DNA from: Echinicola sp. 20G
GTDB taxonomy: Bacteria > Bacteroidota > Bacteroidia > Cytophagales > Cyclobacteriaceae
Direction of reading: 5' to 3'
Assembly (NCBI RefSeq): GCF_015533855.1
Contig: NZ_AP024154.1
Coordinates: forward strand, 2,176,501-2,240,500
DNA length: 64,000 nucleotides
Position numbers and translations under genes: made by a program. Under the pieces are notes generated by a model. The model saw only the letters and a program-made list of their open reading frames with translations, was not told the origin of the DNA and searched no databases. This document shows, piece after piece, positions 45,309-54,364 of this stretch. The first letter of the stretch is position 1. Each line of letters opens with the position of its first letter.

Positions 45309-45718
45309 TGAGGGATTAGGGTCATAAGTTCTGATGCTCCATCAAGTAAGGTGAGTTTGTCTTTGCCTACTTTGAAATTGGAGACGTTTTTTAACGCACT
45401 CATGAATTTGTCCTCACCACCTCCAGGACATGCTTTTTTGGTCATCGCACCGGGGTCCAGATTTAGGTTGGTGCCACTCAATTCGAAATCTCCACTAAAA
45501 GAATTACATCCACCGAATCCGGATAACTTGCCATCATCCATAAAGCTTAAAGAAGGAAGTGCTCCATTAAACATATCCATTCCGCCACCCATTAAAGAGG
45601 ATAAAACCCAATTGTTGCCAGTAAGCATTTTTAATGGATTGAGGCTAGATACGGAACTACAGGAACCCAACCCTAAAAAAAGGGCAAATAGCAAGGCAGA
45701 AAGTTTTAACTGTTTCAT
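45299..45718 (-). CDS. META-domain lipoprotein (HslJ-like)
   Basis: A protein of 139 residues with a lipoprotein signal (LLFALFLGLGSC followed by SSVSSL). The META core is visible: NNWVLSSLMG, LSFMDDGKLSGFGGCNSFSGDFELSG near 60-85, and a C-terminal KVGKDKLTLLDG. META proteins are heat-shock or antibiotic-resistance associated in other bacteria (HslJ), without a clear mechanism. It is monocistronic and convergent with the GreA-like gene. Confidence 0.87.
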   Translation of the reverse strand: MKQLKLSALLFALFLGLGSCSSVSSLNPLKMLTGNNWVLSSLMGGGMDMFNGALPSLSFMDDGKLSGFGGCNSFSGDFELSGTNLNLDPGAMTKKACPGGGEDKFMSALKNVSNFKVGKDKLTLLDGASELMTLIPQSK

Positions 45719-46024
45719 AGAAAAGTGATTTTGTTTTAAGTTTTATTGAGATAGTTAAAATATAAAAAAATCCTGATACTTCTTTTCGTTTTGAAAAGTT
45801 AATAGAAAGAAACGTAAATAGAATATCTGAAGGGGATGAAGCAATTAGAGAAATCCTAACAGGTTAATGTTGTGTTGTTTCTGTTTATTAAAAAATAAAA
45901 TATTGTTTTTTATAATCATGCTTGTTGTAGATGTGGTAAAAAACGAAAGGTAGTTCTGATGATTTGTTAATAAATATTTGGGATATTAGAAATTTGTCAC
46001 TAAGATTGTCCTGTCAATAATGAA
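45719..46024. other. Intergenic region upstream of the thr leader
   Basis: 306 AT-rich bp between the META gene and the thr leader peptide. The thr promoter must lie here, but I find no unambiguous TTG/TAnnTTTG pair; AATATTTG near 45974 is one mismatch from the -7 box. Confidence 0.4.
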
Positions 46025-46150
46025 ATGATGATTAGCTCAGTCGAAAAATATTCCGATCTCACCATCGCTGCAAATGCGCAGAAGGTTGGCTGTGCCATTT
46101 TTTTTAGCATCATTACACGAACCTTTTTTATGACTACCATTACGGGGTAA
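46025..46150 (+). CDS. thrL: Threonine-operon leader peptide (putative)
   Basis: A short frame of 41 codons beginning with two ATGs (46025, 46028) and ending TAA at 46148, 93 bp before thrA. Its last 17 codons read FFSIITRTFFMTTITG, with five Thr and four Ile codons in the final third, the regulatory amino acids of a thrABC operon. Stem-forming sequence overlaps the stop. This is the layout of an attenuator leader, in which ribosome stalling at Thr/Ile codons controls readthrough. It has no other sign of being a structural protein. Confidence 0.7.
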   Translation: MMISSVEKYSDLTIAANAQKVGCAIFFSIITRTFFMTTITG

Positions 46151-46156
46151 TCCCGT
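46139..46156 (+). promoter_or_regulatory. Mutually exclusive hairpins at the leader stop
   Basis: ATTAC-GGG-GTAAT (46139-46151) and ACGGG-GTAAT-CCCGT (46142-46156) share the same bases and cannot both form. They overlap the last Ile-Thr-Gly codons and stop of the leader peptide. No classical T-run follows, so whether this controls termination or thrA translation is open. Confidence 0.4.
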
Positions 46157-46243
46157 GTCTATCTATTATATTGCCGCAAAGTACCGGTCCTGTTTTGGGA
46201 CATCAAAATCCATTTACATGCCATTAAAAATCGATTCATTTTT

Positions 46244-48691
46244 ATGAAAATTATAAAATTCGGAGGATCCTCCATTGCTAATATCGAGAATATCGAGAAG
46301 GTGTTTTCCATAGTAGAGAAGAGAGCTGATAGAGAGGAGTTTGCATTAGTGTTTTCTGCTTTTGGAGGCGTCACCGAACAATTACTTCAATGTGCCACCA
46401 TCGCTCAGCAAAGTGAAGAGAGTTACCATACCATTCTCCAGGAATTAGAGAAAAAGCATTTGGACATCGTCAGGAGCTTGGTGCCAGTACAACAACAATC
46501 CACAGCCCTGACTTTCGTCAAAGTAAGGTTCAATGAGCTGGGGGACTTGTTTCATGGGATTTATTTGATCAAGGAATGCTCCGATAGGACCATGGATTAT
46601 GTGTTGAGTTTTGGAGAGCGCTTGTCCAACTTTATCCTTGCGGCTGGCCTTCAAGCAAGGGGAAAAGACGCAATTTACTTAGATGCCCGTGATGTGGTCA
46701 AAACCAATGACCGCTTTGGGCACGCCAAAGTGGACTTTGCCAAGACCAATGCTCTAATACAAGATTATTTCAAATCGCACAAGGGCTTAAAAGTAATTAC
46801 AGGCTTTATAGGAGCTACCGATAAAGGCGAAACAACAACTGTTGGCAGAAGTGGTTCTGATTACACCGCTTCAATTTTTGCAGCCGCTCTAAAAGCTGAG
46901 CAAGTGGAAATCTGGACGGATGTGTCAGGGGTGATGACAGCAGATCCAAGGTTGGTGTATACAGCTTTCACCATACCCCAGCTGAGCTATAATGAAGCGA
47001 TGGAGCTTTCTCACTTTGGAGCGAAAGTGGTATTCCCTGCTACGATGCAGCCTGCCATGAAAGAAGATATTCCTATCTATATCAAAAATACATTTAAGCC
47101 AGATGAAGTAGGAACGCTGATTAGTCGTGAATCTGGTGAAGGCAAGATCATCAAGGGTATTTCCTCCATGGGAAATATTTCTATCCTTAATGTTCAAGGG
47201 CCGGGACTTGTAGAAGTGATCGGCGTAAGTCAACGTTTTTTCGGAACCTTGGCCAACTATGGAATCAATATTGTGTTGATCAGTCAGGCTTCCTCTGAGC
47301 ATAGTATCTGTGTGGCTATCCCATCTAAGGACGCAGCCAAAGCCAAGTCGATGATAGAAGAAGAATTCAGGTATGAAATTCAAAGTGGGGAAATGGATGA
47401 GGTGCAGGTGATGCCAGATATGGCAGTGATCGCAGTAGTGGGAGAAAACATGCAACACAACCCAGGTGCAAGTGGAAGGATGTTTCAGGCACTTGGTAGA
47501 AACAATGTAAACGTAGCGGCCATAGCACAAGGCAGTTCCGAGTTGAATATTTCTGCAGTGATTTCACAAGCAGACTTACAAAAGGCACTTAATGCGCTTC
47601 ATGAGGCTTTCTTCTTGTCTGACTTTAAAGTGCTCCACGTGTTTTTGGTAGGGGTTGGCTTAATAGGCAAAGCACTCATAAAGATGATTGCGATCCAACA
47701 GAAGAAGCTCCAGGAAGAAAATATGCTGGACATCCAGATCCATGGTATGGCCAACTCAAGGTATATGAAGTTCCATGAAGATGGCTTTGATTTGGCGACC
47801 GTTGGGGCACCAGATGAAAATGACATGCCTATGGACATGGAAGCTTTTATCGGTACCATGTCAGACATGAATTTTTCCAACTCAGTCTTGGTGGATTGCA
47901 CAGCAAGTCAAGATGTGGCGGATGTTTATAGCCAGATATTGGATGCCAAAGTGGGGATAGTGACACCGAATAAGAAGGCAAACTCAGGTTCTTTAGACAC
48001 CTATAAAGCACTAAAGAAACTGGCTGGTCAAAGAGGGGTAAGGTTCTTTTACGAAACCAATGTGGCGGCAGGTCTTCCTGTGATCAATACTTTGCAGGAC
48101 TTGATGCTCAGTGGTGACCATGTCCATCGCATCGAGGCAGTACTGAGTGGTTCGATGAATTATATCTTCAGTGAATTAGAGAAAGGAATGCCGTTTAGTG
48201 AAGTAGTAGCCCAAGCCAAAGAAAAAGGATATACGGAGCCGGATCCAAGGGATGACCTTAGCGGTATGGACGTAGCCAGAAAGATTTTGATTTTGGGACG
48301 TGAGGCTGGTCAGGACCTGCATTTTGAAGATGTGGCAATACAGAGCATGGTGCCTGAAGACTGTGTGGATGCCGCAACTGTGGATGAGTTTTTCGAAAAG
48401 CTTAAAAAGCATGATGCGCATTTTAAGCAGCTGTTGGATGAAGCCAATGCCAAAGGGGAGAAATTAAGGTTTATGGCTACTCTTGAAAATGGCAAGGCCA
48501 AGGTGGGATTAAATTCCTTGAACAGTGAGCACCCTTTTTATACTCTAAAAGGGAGTGACAACATGATATTGTTCACTACTGAGCGATACAATGACTTCCC
48601 GATGATTGTCAGGGGGCCTGGAGCAGGTGCCGATGTGACAGCTGCCGGTGTATTTGCAGATATTATCAGGCTAGGAAATTATTCAAGATGA
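46244..48691 (+). CDS. thrA: Bifunctional aspartokinase / homoserine dehydrogenase
   Basis: A protein of 815 residues, the usual size of ThrA/MetL. Aspartokinase: KIIKFGGSSIAN at the start and GRSGSDYTASIFAAAL near 205 with EIWTDVSGVMTADPR near 225. Two ACT domains (about 310-460) provide feedback control. Homoserine dehydrogenase: VFLVGVGLIGKALI near 467, VDCTASQDVADVY near 548, and the catalytic region with GLPVINTLQDLMLSGDHV and GSMNYIFSELEKG near 625-650, then GYTEPDPRDDLSGMDVARK. First structural gene of the operon; its end overlaps thrB by 4 bases. Confidence 0.96.
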   Translation: MKIIKFGGSSIANIENIEKVFSIVEKRADREEFALVFSAFGGVTEQLLQCATIAQQSEESYHTILQELEKKHLDIVRSLVPVQQQSTALTFVKVRFNELGDLFHGIYLIKECSDRTMDYVLSFGERLSNFILAAGLQARGKDAIYLDARDVVKTNDRFGHAKVDFAKTNALIQDYFKSHKGLKVITGFIGATDKGETTTVGRSGSDYTASIFAAALKAEQVEIWTDVSGVMTADPRLVYTAFTIPQLSYNEAMELSHFGAKVVFPATMQPAMKEDIPIYIKNTFKPDEVGTLISRESGEGKIIKGISSMGNISILNVQGPGLVEVIGVSQRFFGTLANYGINIVLISQASSEHSICVAIPSKDAAKAKSMIEEEFRYEIQSGEMDEVQVMPDMAVIAVVGENMQHNPGASGRMFQALGRNNVNVAAIAQGSSELNISAVISQADLQKALNALHEAFFLSDFKVLHVFLVGVGLIGKALIKMIAIQQKKLQEENMLDIQIHGMANSRYMKFHEDGFDLATVGAPDENDMPMDMEAFIGTMSDMNFSNSVLVDCTASQDVADVYSQILDAKVGIVTPNKKANSGSLDTYKALKKLAGQRGVRFFYETNVAAGLPVINTLQDLMLSGDHVHRIEAVLSGSMNYIFSELEKGMPFSEVVAQAKEKGYTEPDPRDDLSGMDVARKILILGREAGQDLHFEDVAIQSMVPEDCVDAATVDEFFEKLKKHDAHFKQLLDEANAKGEKLRFMATLENGKAKVGLNSLNSEHPFYTLKGSDNMILFTTERYNDFPMIVRGPGAGADVTAAGVFADIIRLGNYSR

Positions 48692-49623
48692 AAAAGGTAA
48701 CAGCATTTGCTCCAGCAACGGTAGCCAATGTCTCATGCGGTTTTGATATTCTTGGCTTTGCGGTGGAAGAATTAGGGGACAAGGTAGCAGTGTCTTTAGC
48801 TGATGAGCCGGGCGTAAGGGTGGTGAAGATAGAAGGTGATGGAGGAAGACTGCCTTATGAAACAGATAAAAATACCTGCAGTGTAGCCGTAAAGGCTTTC
48901 ATGGAGGAGATAGGTTATAAGGGAGGCTTGGAAATAGAGCTTTTTAAAGGCCTGCCCTTAGGAAGTGGCATGGGGTCAAGTGCAGCCAGCTCAGTGGCAG
49001 CCTTGGAAGCGGCCAACCAACTTTTGGGTAACCCATTAGAGAAAAAAGCCTTGCTTCCATTTGCAATGAAAGCTGAGGGAGTGGCCTGTGGAGCGGAGCA
49101 TGCGGATAACGTTGCGCCTTCGCTTTTGGGAGGATTTGTGTTGATTAGGAGCTATAAGCCCTTGGACGTGACCAAACTTCATGTTCCGCCAGGATTGTAT
49201 TGTACATTGGTCCATCCTCACTTGGAGTTAAATACTGCAGATTCCAGAAGTGTTTTGCGCCAGCAGGTGCCATTGAAAGATGCCATTATCCAATCAGGAA
49301 ATATTGCTGGGTTGGTTGCGGGTTTGTTTCAGGAGGATATGGGCTTGATCAGCAGGTCTCTTCAGGATGTAATCGCAGAGCCTTCCCGTTCTGTTTTGAT
49401 CCCAGGTTTTGATGAAATCAAGAAATCTGTCAAAAGTGTCGGTGCTTTGGGAGCTGGTATCTCTGGCTCAGGCCCCACTACATTTATCCTTTCTCCAAGC
49501 AGGGAAGTGGCTGAGCGGGCAAGTGAAATTTGCCAAGAAGTTTTCAATAAAATTGGATTGGAAGTGGACTTGTATGTTTCTGCAGTAAATGTGAAGGGAA
49601 CGTACGTCATCAATAAAGCTTAA
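48688..49623 (+). CDS. thrB: Homoserine kinase
   Basis: A cytoplasmic GHMP kinase of 311 residues that makes O-phosphohomoserine. It opens with VTAFAPATVANVSCGFDILGFAVE; the ATP loop PLGSGMGSSAASSVAALEAAN is near 91; the third GHMP motif GALGAGISGSGPTTFILS is near 251. It overlaps thrA by 4 bases and lies 1 bp from thrC, so translation is coupled. Confidence 0.96.
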   Translation: MKKVTAFAPATVANVSCGFDILGFAVEELGDKVAVSLADEPGVRVVKIEGDGGRLPYETDKNTCSVAVKAFMEEIGYKGGLEIELFKGLPLGSGMGSSAASSVAALEAANQLLGNPLEKKALLPFAMKAEGVACGAEHADNVAPSLLGGFVLIRSYKPLDVTKLHVPPGLYCTLVHPHLELNTADSRSVLRQQVPLKDAIIQSGNIAGLVAGLFQEDMGLISRSLQDVIAEPSRSVLIPGFDEIKKSVKSVGALGAGISGSGPTTFILSPSREVAERASEICQEVFNKIGLEVDLYVSAVNVKGTYVINKA

Positions 49624-49624
49624 T

Positions 49625-50917
49625 ATGAAATTTTACAGCACTAACAATAAAGACCATAAAGTATCTCTAAGAGAAGCGGTGATCAAAGGTTTGGCTCCCG
49701 ATCAAGGTTTGTATATGCCTGAGCAAATTCCGCAACTGCCAGCTTCTTTTCTTGAAAATCTCTCCAAATTGTCTTTTCAGGAGATAGGATATGAAGTGAT
49801 CGGGGCAATTTTTGGAGAAGACCTAAGCCATAATGAAATCAAGGAACTGGTAGATCATACCTTAGCTTTTGATGCGCCACTTGTGGAGGTTGAAAAGGAT
49901 ATTTATACCTTAGAATTGTTCCATGGACCTACGCTGGCATTTAAGGATTTTGGGGCAAGATTTTGCTCTAAGTTGATGAGTATGCTGGTTGAGGAGGAAA
50001 AGGTGAGGGTTTTGGTGGCTACTTCAGGTGATACGGGCAGTGCTGTGGCCAATGGTTTTTATAAGGTTCCAGATGTGGAGGTCATCATCTTGTACCCTTC
50101 GGGCAAAGTAAGCGTTTTGCAGGAAAAACAGTTTACCACTTTGGGAGAGAATGTGAAGGCTTTGGAGGTAGATGGAGTGTTTGATGATTGTCAAAGGATG
50201 GTTAAAGAGGCCTTTCTGGATCGTGAATTGAATGAAAAGATGTTGCTGACTTCTGCCAATTCTATCAATATTGCCAGATGGATCCCTCAATGCCTGTATT
50301 ATTTTTATGCTTATTCCAGATTGCCTAAAGGCAACAAAAAAGTAGTTTTTTCTGTACCCAGTGGCAATTTTGGAAATATAGCAGCAGGGATATTGGCAGA
50401 GCGAATGGGGCTGCCTATTGATGGTTTCGTGGCGTCTACCAATGTGAATAAAGTGGTGCCTGATTACTTGAAAGGTGTTCCATTCAGGGCTCGTCCTTCT
50501 TTGCAAACCATTAGCAATAGTATGGATGTAGGTAACCCAAGTAATTTTTACAGATTGCTAGCGCTATATGACGGAGATGAGGATTTGCTCAAGGAAAAGG
50601 TCAAAGGATATTTCTTTGATGATGCGACTACTCGCGAAGTGATGAAAGAGGTAAAAGATACCCGGGGTTATGTAATGGACCCTCATGGAGCTGTGGCTTA
50701 TTTGGGACTCAAAGAATATAGGGAAAGTAATTCGGATGTGGTGGGTGTGTTTTTGGAAACCGCCCATCCTGGGAAATTCAGGGATGTAGTAAAAGCAGTA
50801 CATCAGGAAGAGGTGGTATTGCCAAAGCGATTGGCTGCATTTCTAGAAGGAAAGAAAAAGGTGGAAAAGCTTCCAAACGATTTTGTGGCTTTCAAAAAAT
50901 ACCTCATGGCTAAATAG
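49625..50917 (+). CDS. thrC: Threonine synthase
   Basis: A PLP enzyme of 430 residues converting O-phosphohomoserine to threonine. The N-terminal YSTNNKDHKVSLREAVIKGL is typical of the long bacterial class; the PLP lysine sits in LFHGPTLAFKDFGARF near residue 107, and the phosphate loop is SGDTGSAVANGF near 134. It is the last gene of the thr operon and is followed by a strong hairpin. Confidence 0.96.
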   Translation: MKFYSTNNKDHKVSLREAVIKGLAPDQGLYMPEQIPQLPASFLENLSKLSFQEIGYEVIGAIFGEDLSHNEIKELVDHTLAFDAPLVEVEKDIYTLELFHGPTLAFKDFGARFCSKLMSMLVEEEKVRVLVATSGDTGSAVANGFYKVPDVEVIILYPSGKVSVLQEKQFTTLGENVKALEVDGVFDDCQRMVKEAFLDRELNEKMLLTSANSINIARWIPQCLYYFYAYSRLPKGNKKVVFSVPSGNFGNIAAGILAERMGLPIDGFVASTNVNKVVPDYLKGVPFRARPSLQTISNSMDVGNPSNFYRLLALYDGDEDLLKEKVKGYFFDDATTREVMKEVKDTRGYVMDPHGAVAYLGLKEYRESNSDVVGVFLETAHPGKFRDVVKAVHQEEVVLPKRLAAFLEGKKKVEKLPNDFVAFKKYLMAK

Positions 50918-50962
50918 GTGAAATTCTTGTCCGTTTTAGTCAATTGTGACAAAAACAAGGAG

Positions 50963-51009
50963 CCGCAACAGGTACAGGTTGAATAGTAAAGAAGCCTGTC
51001 TTGTTGCGG
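50963..51009. terminator. Bidirectional terminator after thrC
   Basis: CCGCAACA...ACAGG pairs with CCTGT...TGTTGCGG, a ~15-bp stem with a one-base bulge and one mismatch around a 16-nt loop, followed by TTTCC. It separates thrC from the convergent BlaR1-like gene. Confidence 0.75.
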
Positions 51010-51041
51010 TTTCCTATGGCTAATAGAAAAGTGAATGTTGG

Positions 51042-52826
51042 TTATTCGATTTGTTTTTCTTTTTCACGCTGTCTTTTTTCCCATTCTTTCATCTTTGCTT
51101 CAAACTCCTTGATTTTTGGCTCGTTTTCTTTTTCCCAAGCCTTCATCTTCGTCTCAAACTCCTTCATTTTAGGTTCAAAAGCAATTTCCCATTCTTTTTG
51201 TTTCAATTCCATTTCTTTGCCCCAGGCTTCCATTTTGGTTTCCCACTCTTTCATGGTTTTGCCATGTTCGTTTTCCCATTCGGACATTTTTTCTTCAAAC
51301 ACCTTGGTCTTGGCTTCAAGCTTTTTCTCAGCTTGTTCAAGTTTTGCTTGGAGTTGGGCTCTTTTTTGTTTGTCTTGAATGGAAGTGTCACCTTCCATCT
51401 GGGCCAATTCTATGGCTATTTCACTGATTACTGAGGTTTCCTCGGAAATGTCAAGTTCTATGGTTGGCATGGGAGGGACGAAATCCATTTCTTCAAATTG
51501 AGGAACTACTGGAACCGGAGGAATTTCTACATCCATTTGAGGTACGGGGCTCAGCTCCAATACTGGCATAGGGTCAGCAACAGCTGCTACTTTTACAACT
51601 ACCTTTGGAGCTGGTGTGGTGTCGGTTTTATAAGAATATACATAAGCTCGTCTGCTGTTACTGCTGGTTTTGATTTCATCAGGACAGGGAAGATGAACAC
51701 TCCAATTTTTTACAACAGTTTCAGTTTTAAGGTTTGTCAACAAAAACTCTTTGGAGAATTCATGTTTTTCTGATGGTATAGCGCCCATTACTAATGAGGC
51801 ACTGATCATAAGAGATACTAACATAGTTAGGGTAATTAATGGTGAAAGTTTTTCTTGTCGGGATTGTAGCCCCATGATTCTTTTTATCCTGTTCAAAGTA
51901 GGATTAGTGCTTCCAGTTGCAGCCATAGCCATTTCTGGGGTGGCTGTATGGGCGTACTCAGCTACTTCTGCAAGCCCATATGCCAATTCCTGAGGAGTGA
52001 ATCCCATGCTTAGAACGACATCGTCACATGCGTTTTCTCTTTCGGTTCTGACGATTTCGTTGATCCACCAAAAGCAAGGATGGAAGAAGAAGAAGACTTC
52101 TAGGCAGTGTTGTAAGATGTTTATCAAATAATCATACCTTTTTATATGTGCCAGTTCATGTGCAATGATAGCTTCCAACTGCTGAGGGGAAGTGTTAAGC
52201 AGGAGGCCAGCAGGAATTAAAATAACTGGTTTGATGATTCCGTAAGTGATTGGGACATTGACCAGCTGGCTTTTTAGCACTTTTACTTTTCTGTAAAACT
52301 CCATAGAGGCAATCATGCTATTTACCTTTTTTATCAATTGCTCTGGCACTTGCTGGTTGTGCTTTTTATGTAAGTTTCTTAGGTCAAATAGACTGCCGGA
52401 TAACTTTACCAGGAAGAACAAAGCGCCTAACAACCATAAGTTGACCAAAGTTGGAAGGAAAGCCTCTAACTTCTGGAGCCAAGAAGGATTGAAATAGTTG
52501 CTTTTTATGGTTGGAGCAGTACTGGAAAAATTGACATCGCCAGATGAAATGACTTGAACGCCACTGGAATGAGTATGGACGGTCACAGCAATTTTATCCT
52601 GCGGAGTATCCAGCATCATAGAAAAAGTAATGACACTGGTAACCGTAATGACAAGTAGGGCAATTATTCCTGCGGTATACCTGAAGTTGGCTGATTTCTT
52701 GGAGGAAACTTTGAGAACAAACCACAACAATAGGCTTACAGCAACTATTTGCCAGGTAGAGTGGATCAAAGTCCAGCCAATAGCTTCTAGGTATTCTTGA
52801 TGAATAAAGTCATTGATAAAGTCCAT
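51042..52826 (-). CDS. M56 (BlaR1/MecR1-like) membrane peptidase with coiled-coil C-terminus
   Basis: A protein of 594 residues. Four membrane helices (about 10-30, 40-58, 110-130 and 320-340) flank a zinc-metallopeptidase with AIIAHELAHIKRYDYLIN near 209 (HExxH) and a second ligand region ENACDDVVLSMG near 258. The signal domain is unusual: instead of a penicillin-binding domain, a Pro-rich segment (about 400-470, IPPVPVVPQ) is followed by a Glu/Lys-rich coiled coil with repeats of the EFEAKMKEWEKE type to the end. It follows the blaI-like gene by a one-base overlap. It presumably cleaves that repressor in response to an unknown envelope signal. Confidence 0.88.
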   Translation of the reverse strand: MDFINDFIHQEYLEAIGWTLIHSTWQIVAVSLLLWFVLKVSSKKSANFRYTAGIIALLVITVTSVITFSMMLDTPQDKIAVTVHTHSSGVQVISSGDVNFSSTAPTIKSNYFNPSWLQKLEAFLPTLVNLWLLGALFFLVKLSGSLFDLRNLHKKHNQQVPEQLIKKVNSMIASMEFYRKVKVLKSQLVNVPITYGIIKPVILIPAGLLLNTSPQQLEAIIAHELAHIKRYDYLINILQHCLEVFFFFHPCFWWINEIVRTERENACDDVVLSMGFTPQELAYGLAEVAEYAHTATPEMAMAATGSTNPTLNRIKRIMGLQSRQEKLSPLITLTMLVSLMISASLVMGAIPSEKHEFSKEFLLTNLKTETVVKNWSVHLPCPDEIKTSSNSRRAYVYSYKTDTTPAPKVVVKVAAVADPMPVLELSPVPQMDVEIPPVPVVPQFEEMDFVPPMPTIELDISEETSVISEIAIELAQMEGDTSIQDKQKRAQLQAKLEQAEKKLEAKTKVFEEKMSEWENEHGKTMKEWETKMEAWGKEMELKQKEWEIAFEPKMKEFETKMKAWEKENEPKIKEFEAKMKEWEKRQREKEKQIE

Positions 52827-53200
52827 TATTGTTGATTTTCTAGTTCATTAAGTAACTGTCGGATTTCATTGATTTCCTCCTTGGAGGGATTGCTCTGTCC
52901 AAGAGCTCTCATGATGAGCTTTTTGGCAGAACCACCAAATGTCGAATCCATAAAACTGCTTAAAAGTGAATTTTGGGTATCCTTTTCGGTAATAAGGGGA
53001 GTATAGATATGGCTCCTGCCTTGTTCGGATCTCTTGAGCAGTCCTTTGGAATACATGATCTGCATGATCTTAAGCGTGGTAGTGTATCCGGTGTCCTTTG
53101 TCTTGGAGAGCGCATCGTGTACTTCCCTTACGCTGCCTTTTTGTAGTTCCCAAAGAATGGAAAGGATTTCAAGTTCGGATTCAGTAGGCTTGTATTTCAT
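52826..53200 (-). CDS. BlaI/MecI-type transcriptional repressor
   Basis: A winged-helix repressor of 124 residues. It starts PTESELEILSILWELQKGSVREVHDAL, continues with GYTTTLKIMQIMYSKGLLKRSEQGRSHIYTP (recognition helix and wing) and ends in a helical dimerisation part. BlaR1-type peptidases inactivate such repressors. It is the first gene of the pair, 8 bp from the first of three dyads that should be its own operators. Confidence 0.92.
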   Translation of the reverse strand: MKYKPTESELEILSILWELQKGSVREVHDALSKTKDTGYTTTLKIMQIMYSKGLLKRSEQGRSHIYTPLITEKDTQNSLLSSFMDSTFGGSAKKLIMRALGQSNPSKEEINEIRQLLNELENQQ

Positions 53201-53208
53201 TGTTTGAT

Positions 53209-53278
53209 TACGATTCGTTTCGTAGTAAATATATACGACTCTTTTCGTAATTCAAAAAATACTACGATTATTTTCGTA
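53209..53278. promoter_or_regulatory. Three TACGA-N6-TCGTA operators and blaI promoter
   Basis: Three 16-bp dyads TACGA-N6-TCGTA lie at 53209-53224, 53234-53249 and 53263-53278, 25 and 29 bp apart. On the minus strand TTG-N19-TATATTTA forms a promoter whose spacer contains the middle dyad. Binding would block transcription of the repressor-peptidase pair, giving autoregulation. Confidence 0.75.
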
Positions 53279-53504
53279 ATTGGAAATGTTAAAATAAGTT
53301 AAAACCGCTGGTTGATAGAGAGTTGTGGAACTTGAGGGACTGCCTGATGGTTTGAAGATTGGTGATGTCAAAATGGTGTTGCCAATTTAGATTTCAGTTT
53401 TAAGTGTTTAGTGAAATGAATATCCAACTCAATACGACGGTGTAGAAAGTTGTTTATTCACCCTGAAGGCCGGATAAATCCGGCCTTTTCATTAATTTAG
53501 TTTC
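53279..53504. other. Intergenic rest upstream of NRDE gene
   Basis: With the operators above it, this makes a gap of 304 bp without a gene. Apart from the hairpin at 53466-53487 I see nothing in it. Confidence 0.45.
53466..53487 (+). terminator. Strong hairpin just before the NRDE gene
   Basis: AAGGCCGGA / TCCGGCCTT with a TAAA loop and TTTC after it is a textbook terminator on the plus strand, yet no plus-strand gene precedes it within 2.5 kb. It may end a small RNA or shield the NRDE gene from upstream readthrough. Confidence 0.7.
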
Positions 53505-54266
53505 ATGTGTTTAATAACTTTTCATTGGCAGTCAGATCCCATTTATAAATTGATTTTAGTGGCTAATAGGGATGAGTTTTTTAGTAGGCCCAGTGCTAAA
53601 ATCCATCAATGGGATAATGGTATCTATGCAGGAAGGGATTTGAAAAGCGGCGGTACATGGATGGGAATTCATCCAAATGGCCGTTTCGCTGCATTGACAA
53701 ACTATCGGGACTTGGCTCACCTCAAGGCAAATCCTGTAAGTAGGGGAAAGTTGGTGTTGGATTATTTGACTTCCCAAGAATCTCCTTCAAGATATTTAGA
53801 AAATGTACATGAAAACCGTGATCAATACGATGGTTTCAATCTATTTGTCGCTGATAAAGATAATATGTGGTACTTTTCCAACTATGACAACAAGCCCAAA
53901 CTGGTAAGCCCGGGATTGCATGGAGTTAGCAATGCTTTGTTGGATGATCCGTGGCATAAAGTGGTGAAAAGTAAATCAGCCTTTGAAAGGCAAATGCAAA
54001 ATCAAGATATTTCTCTCCATAGCTTAGTCGAAATACATCGATCAACTTCAAGGGAGCAAAATGAGAGGTTGCCCAATACAGGTTTGCCCTTGAAGATGGA
54101 ACGCGCATTGTCAGCGCCATTTATCAAAGAGATAGAAGGATATGGCACAGTGAATATTTCAGCAATTTTATGGAGACATGACGGTCAGGTAGATTTTCTT
54201 GAAAAACGAGTAAAGAAGAATGGCCTAGGCTTTGATGATGAAGAGTTGAGATTTAAGATGTCTTAA
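53505..54266 (+). CDS. NRDE (TANGO2) family protein
   Basis: A protein of 253 residues with the family signature near the start: MCLITFHWQSDPIYKLILVANRDEFFSRPS (Cys2 and Asn-Arg-Asp-Glu), then GRDLKSGGTWMGIHPNGRFAALTNYRD. The family resembles N-terminal-nucleophile hydrolases with Cys2 as nucleophile and has been linked to heme handling. Substrate unknown. A single gene, 15 bp after a hairpin terminator. Confidence 0.92.
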   Translation: MCLITFHWQSDPIYKLILVANRDEFFSRPSAKIHQWDNGIYAGRDLKSGGTWMGIHPNGRFAALTNYRDLAHLKANPVSRGKLVLDYLTSQESPSRYLENVHENRDQYDGFNLFVADKDNMWYFSNYDNKPKLVSPGLHGVSNALLDDPWHKVVKSKSAFERQMQNQDISLHSLVEIHRSTSREQNERLPNTGLPLKMERALSAPFIKEIEGYGTVNISAILWRHDGQVDFLEKRVKKNGLGFDDEELRFKMS

Positions 54267-54364
54267 GAATTGAGGGCGCTTAATTTTGAAAGTGATATTT
54301 TACGCTTTATGAGAAAATTTTGGAAAACCGAACTCTTAAAGGGTAAATCTGTTTTAATTATAAT

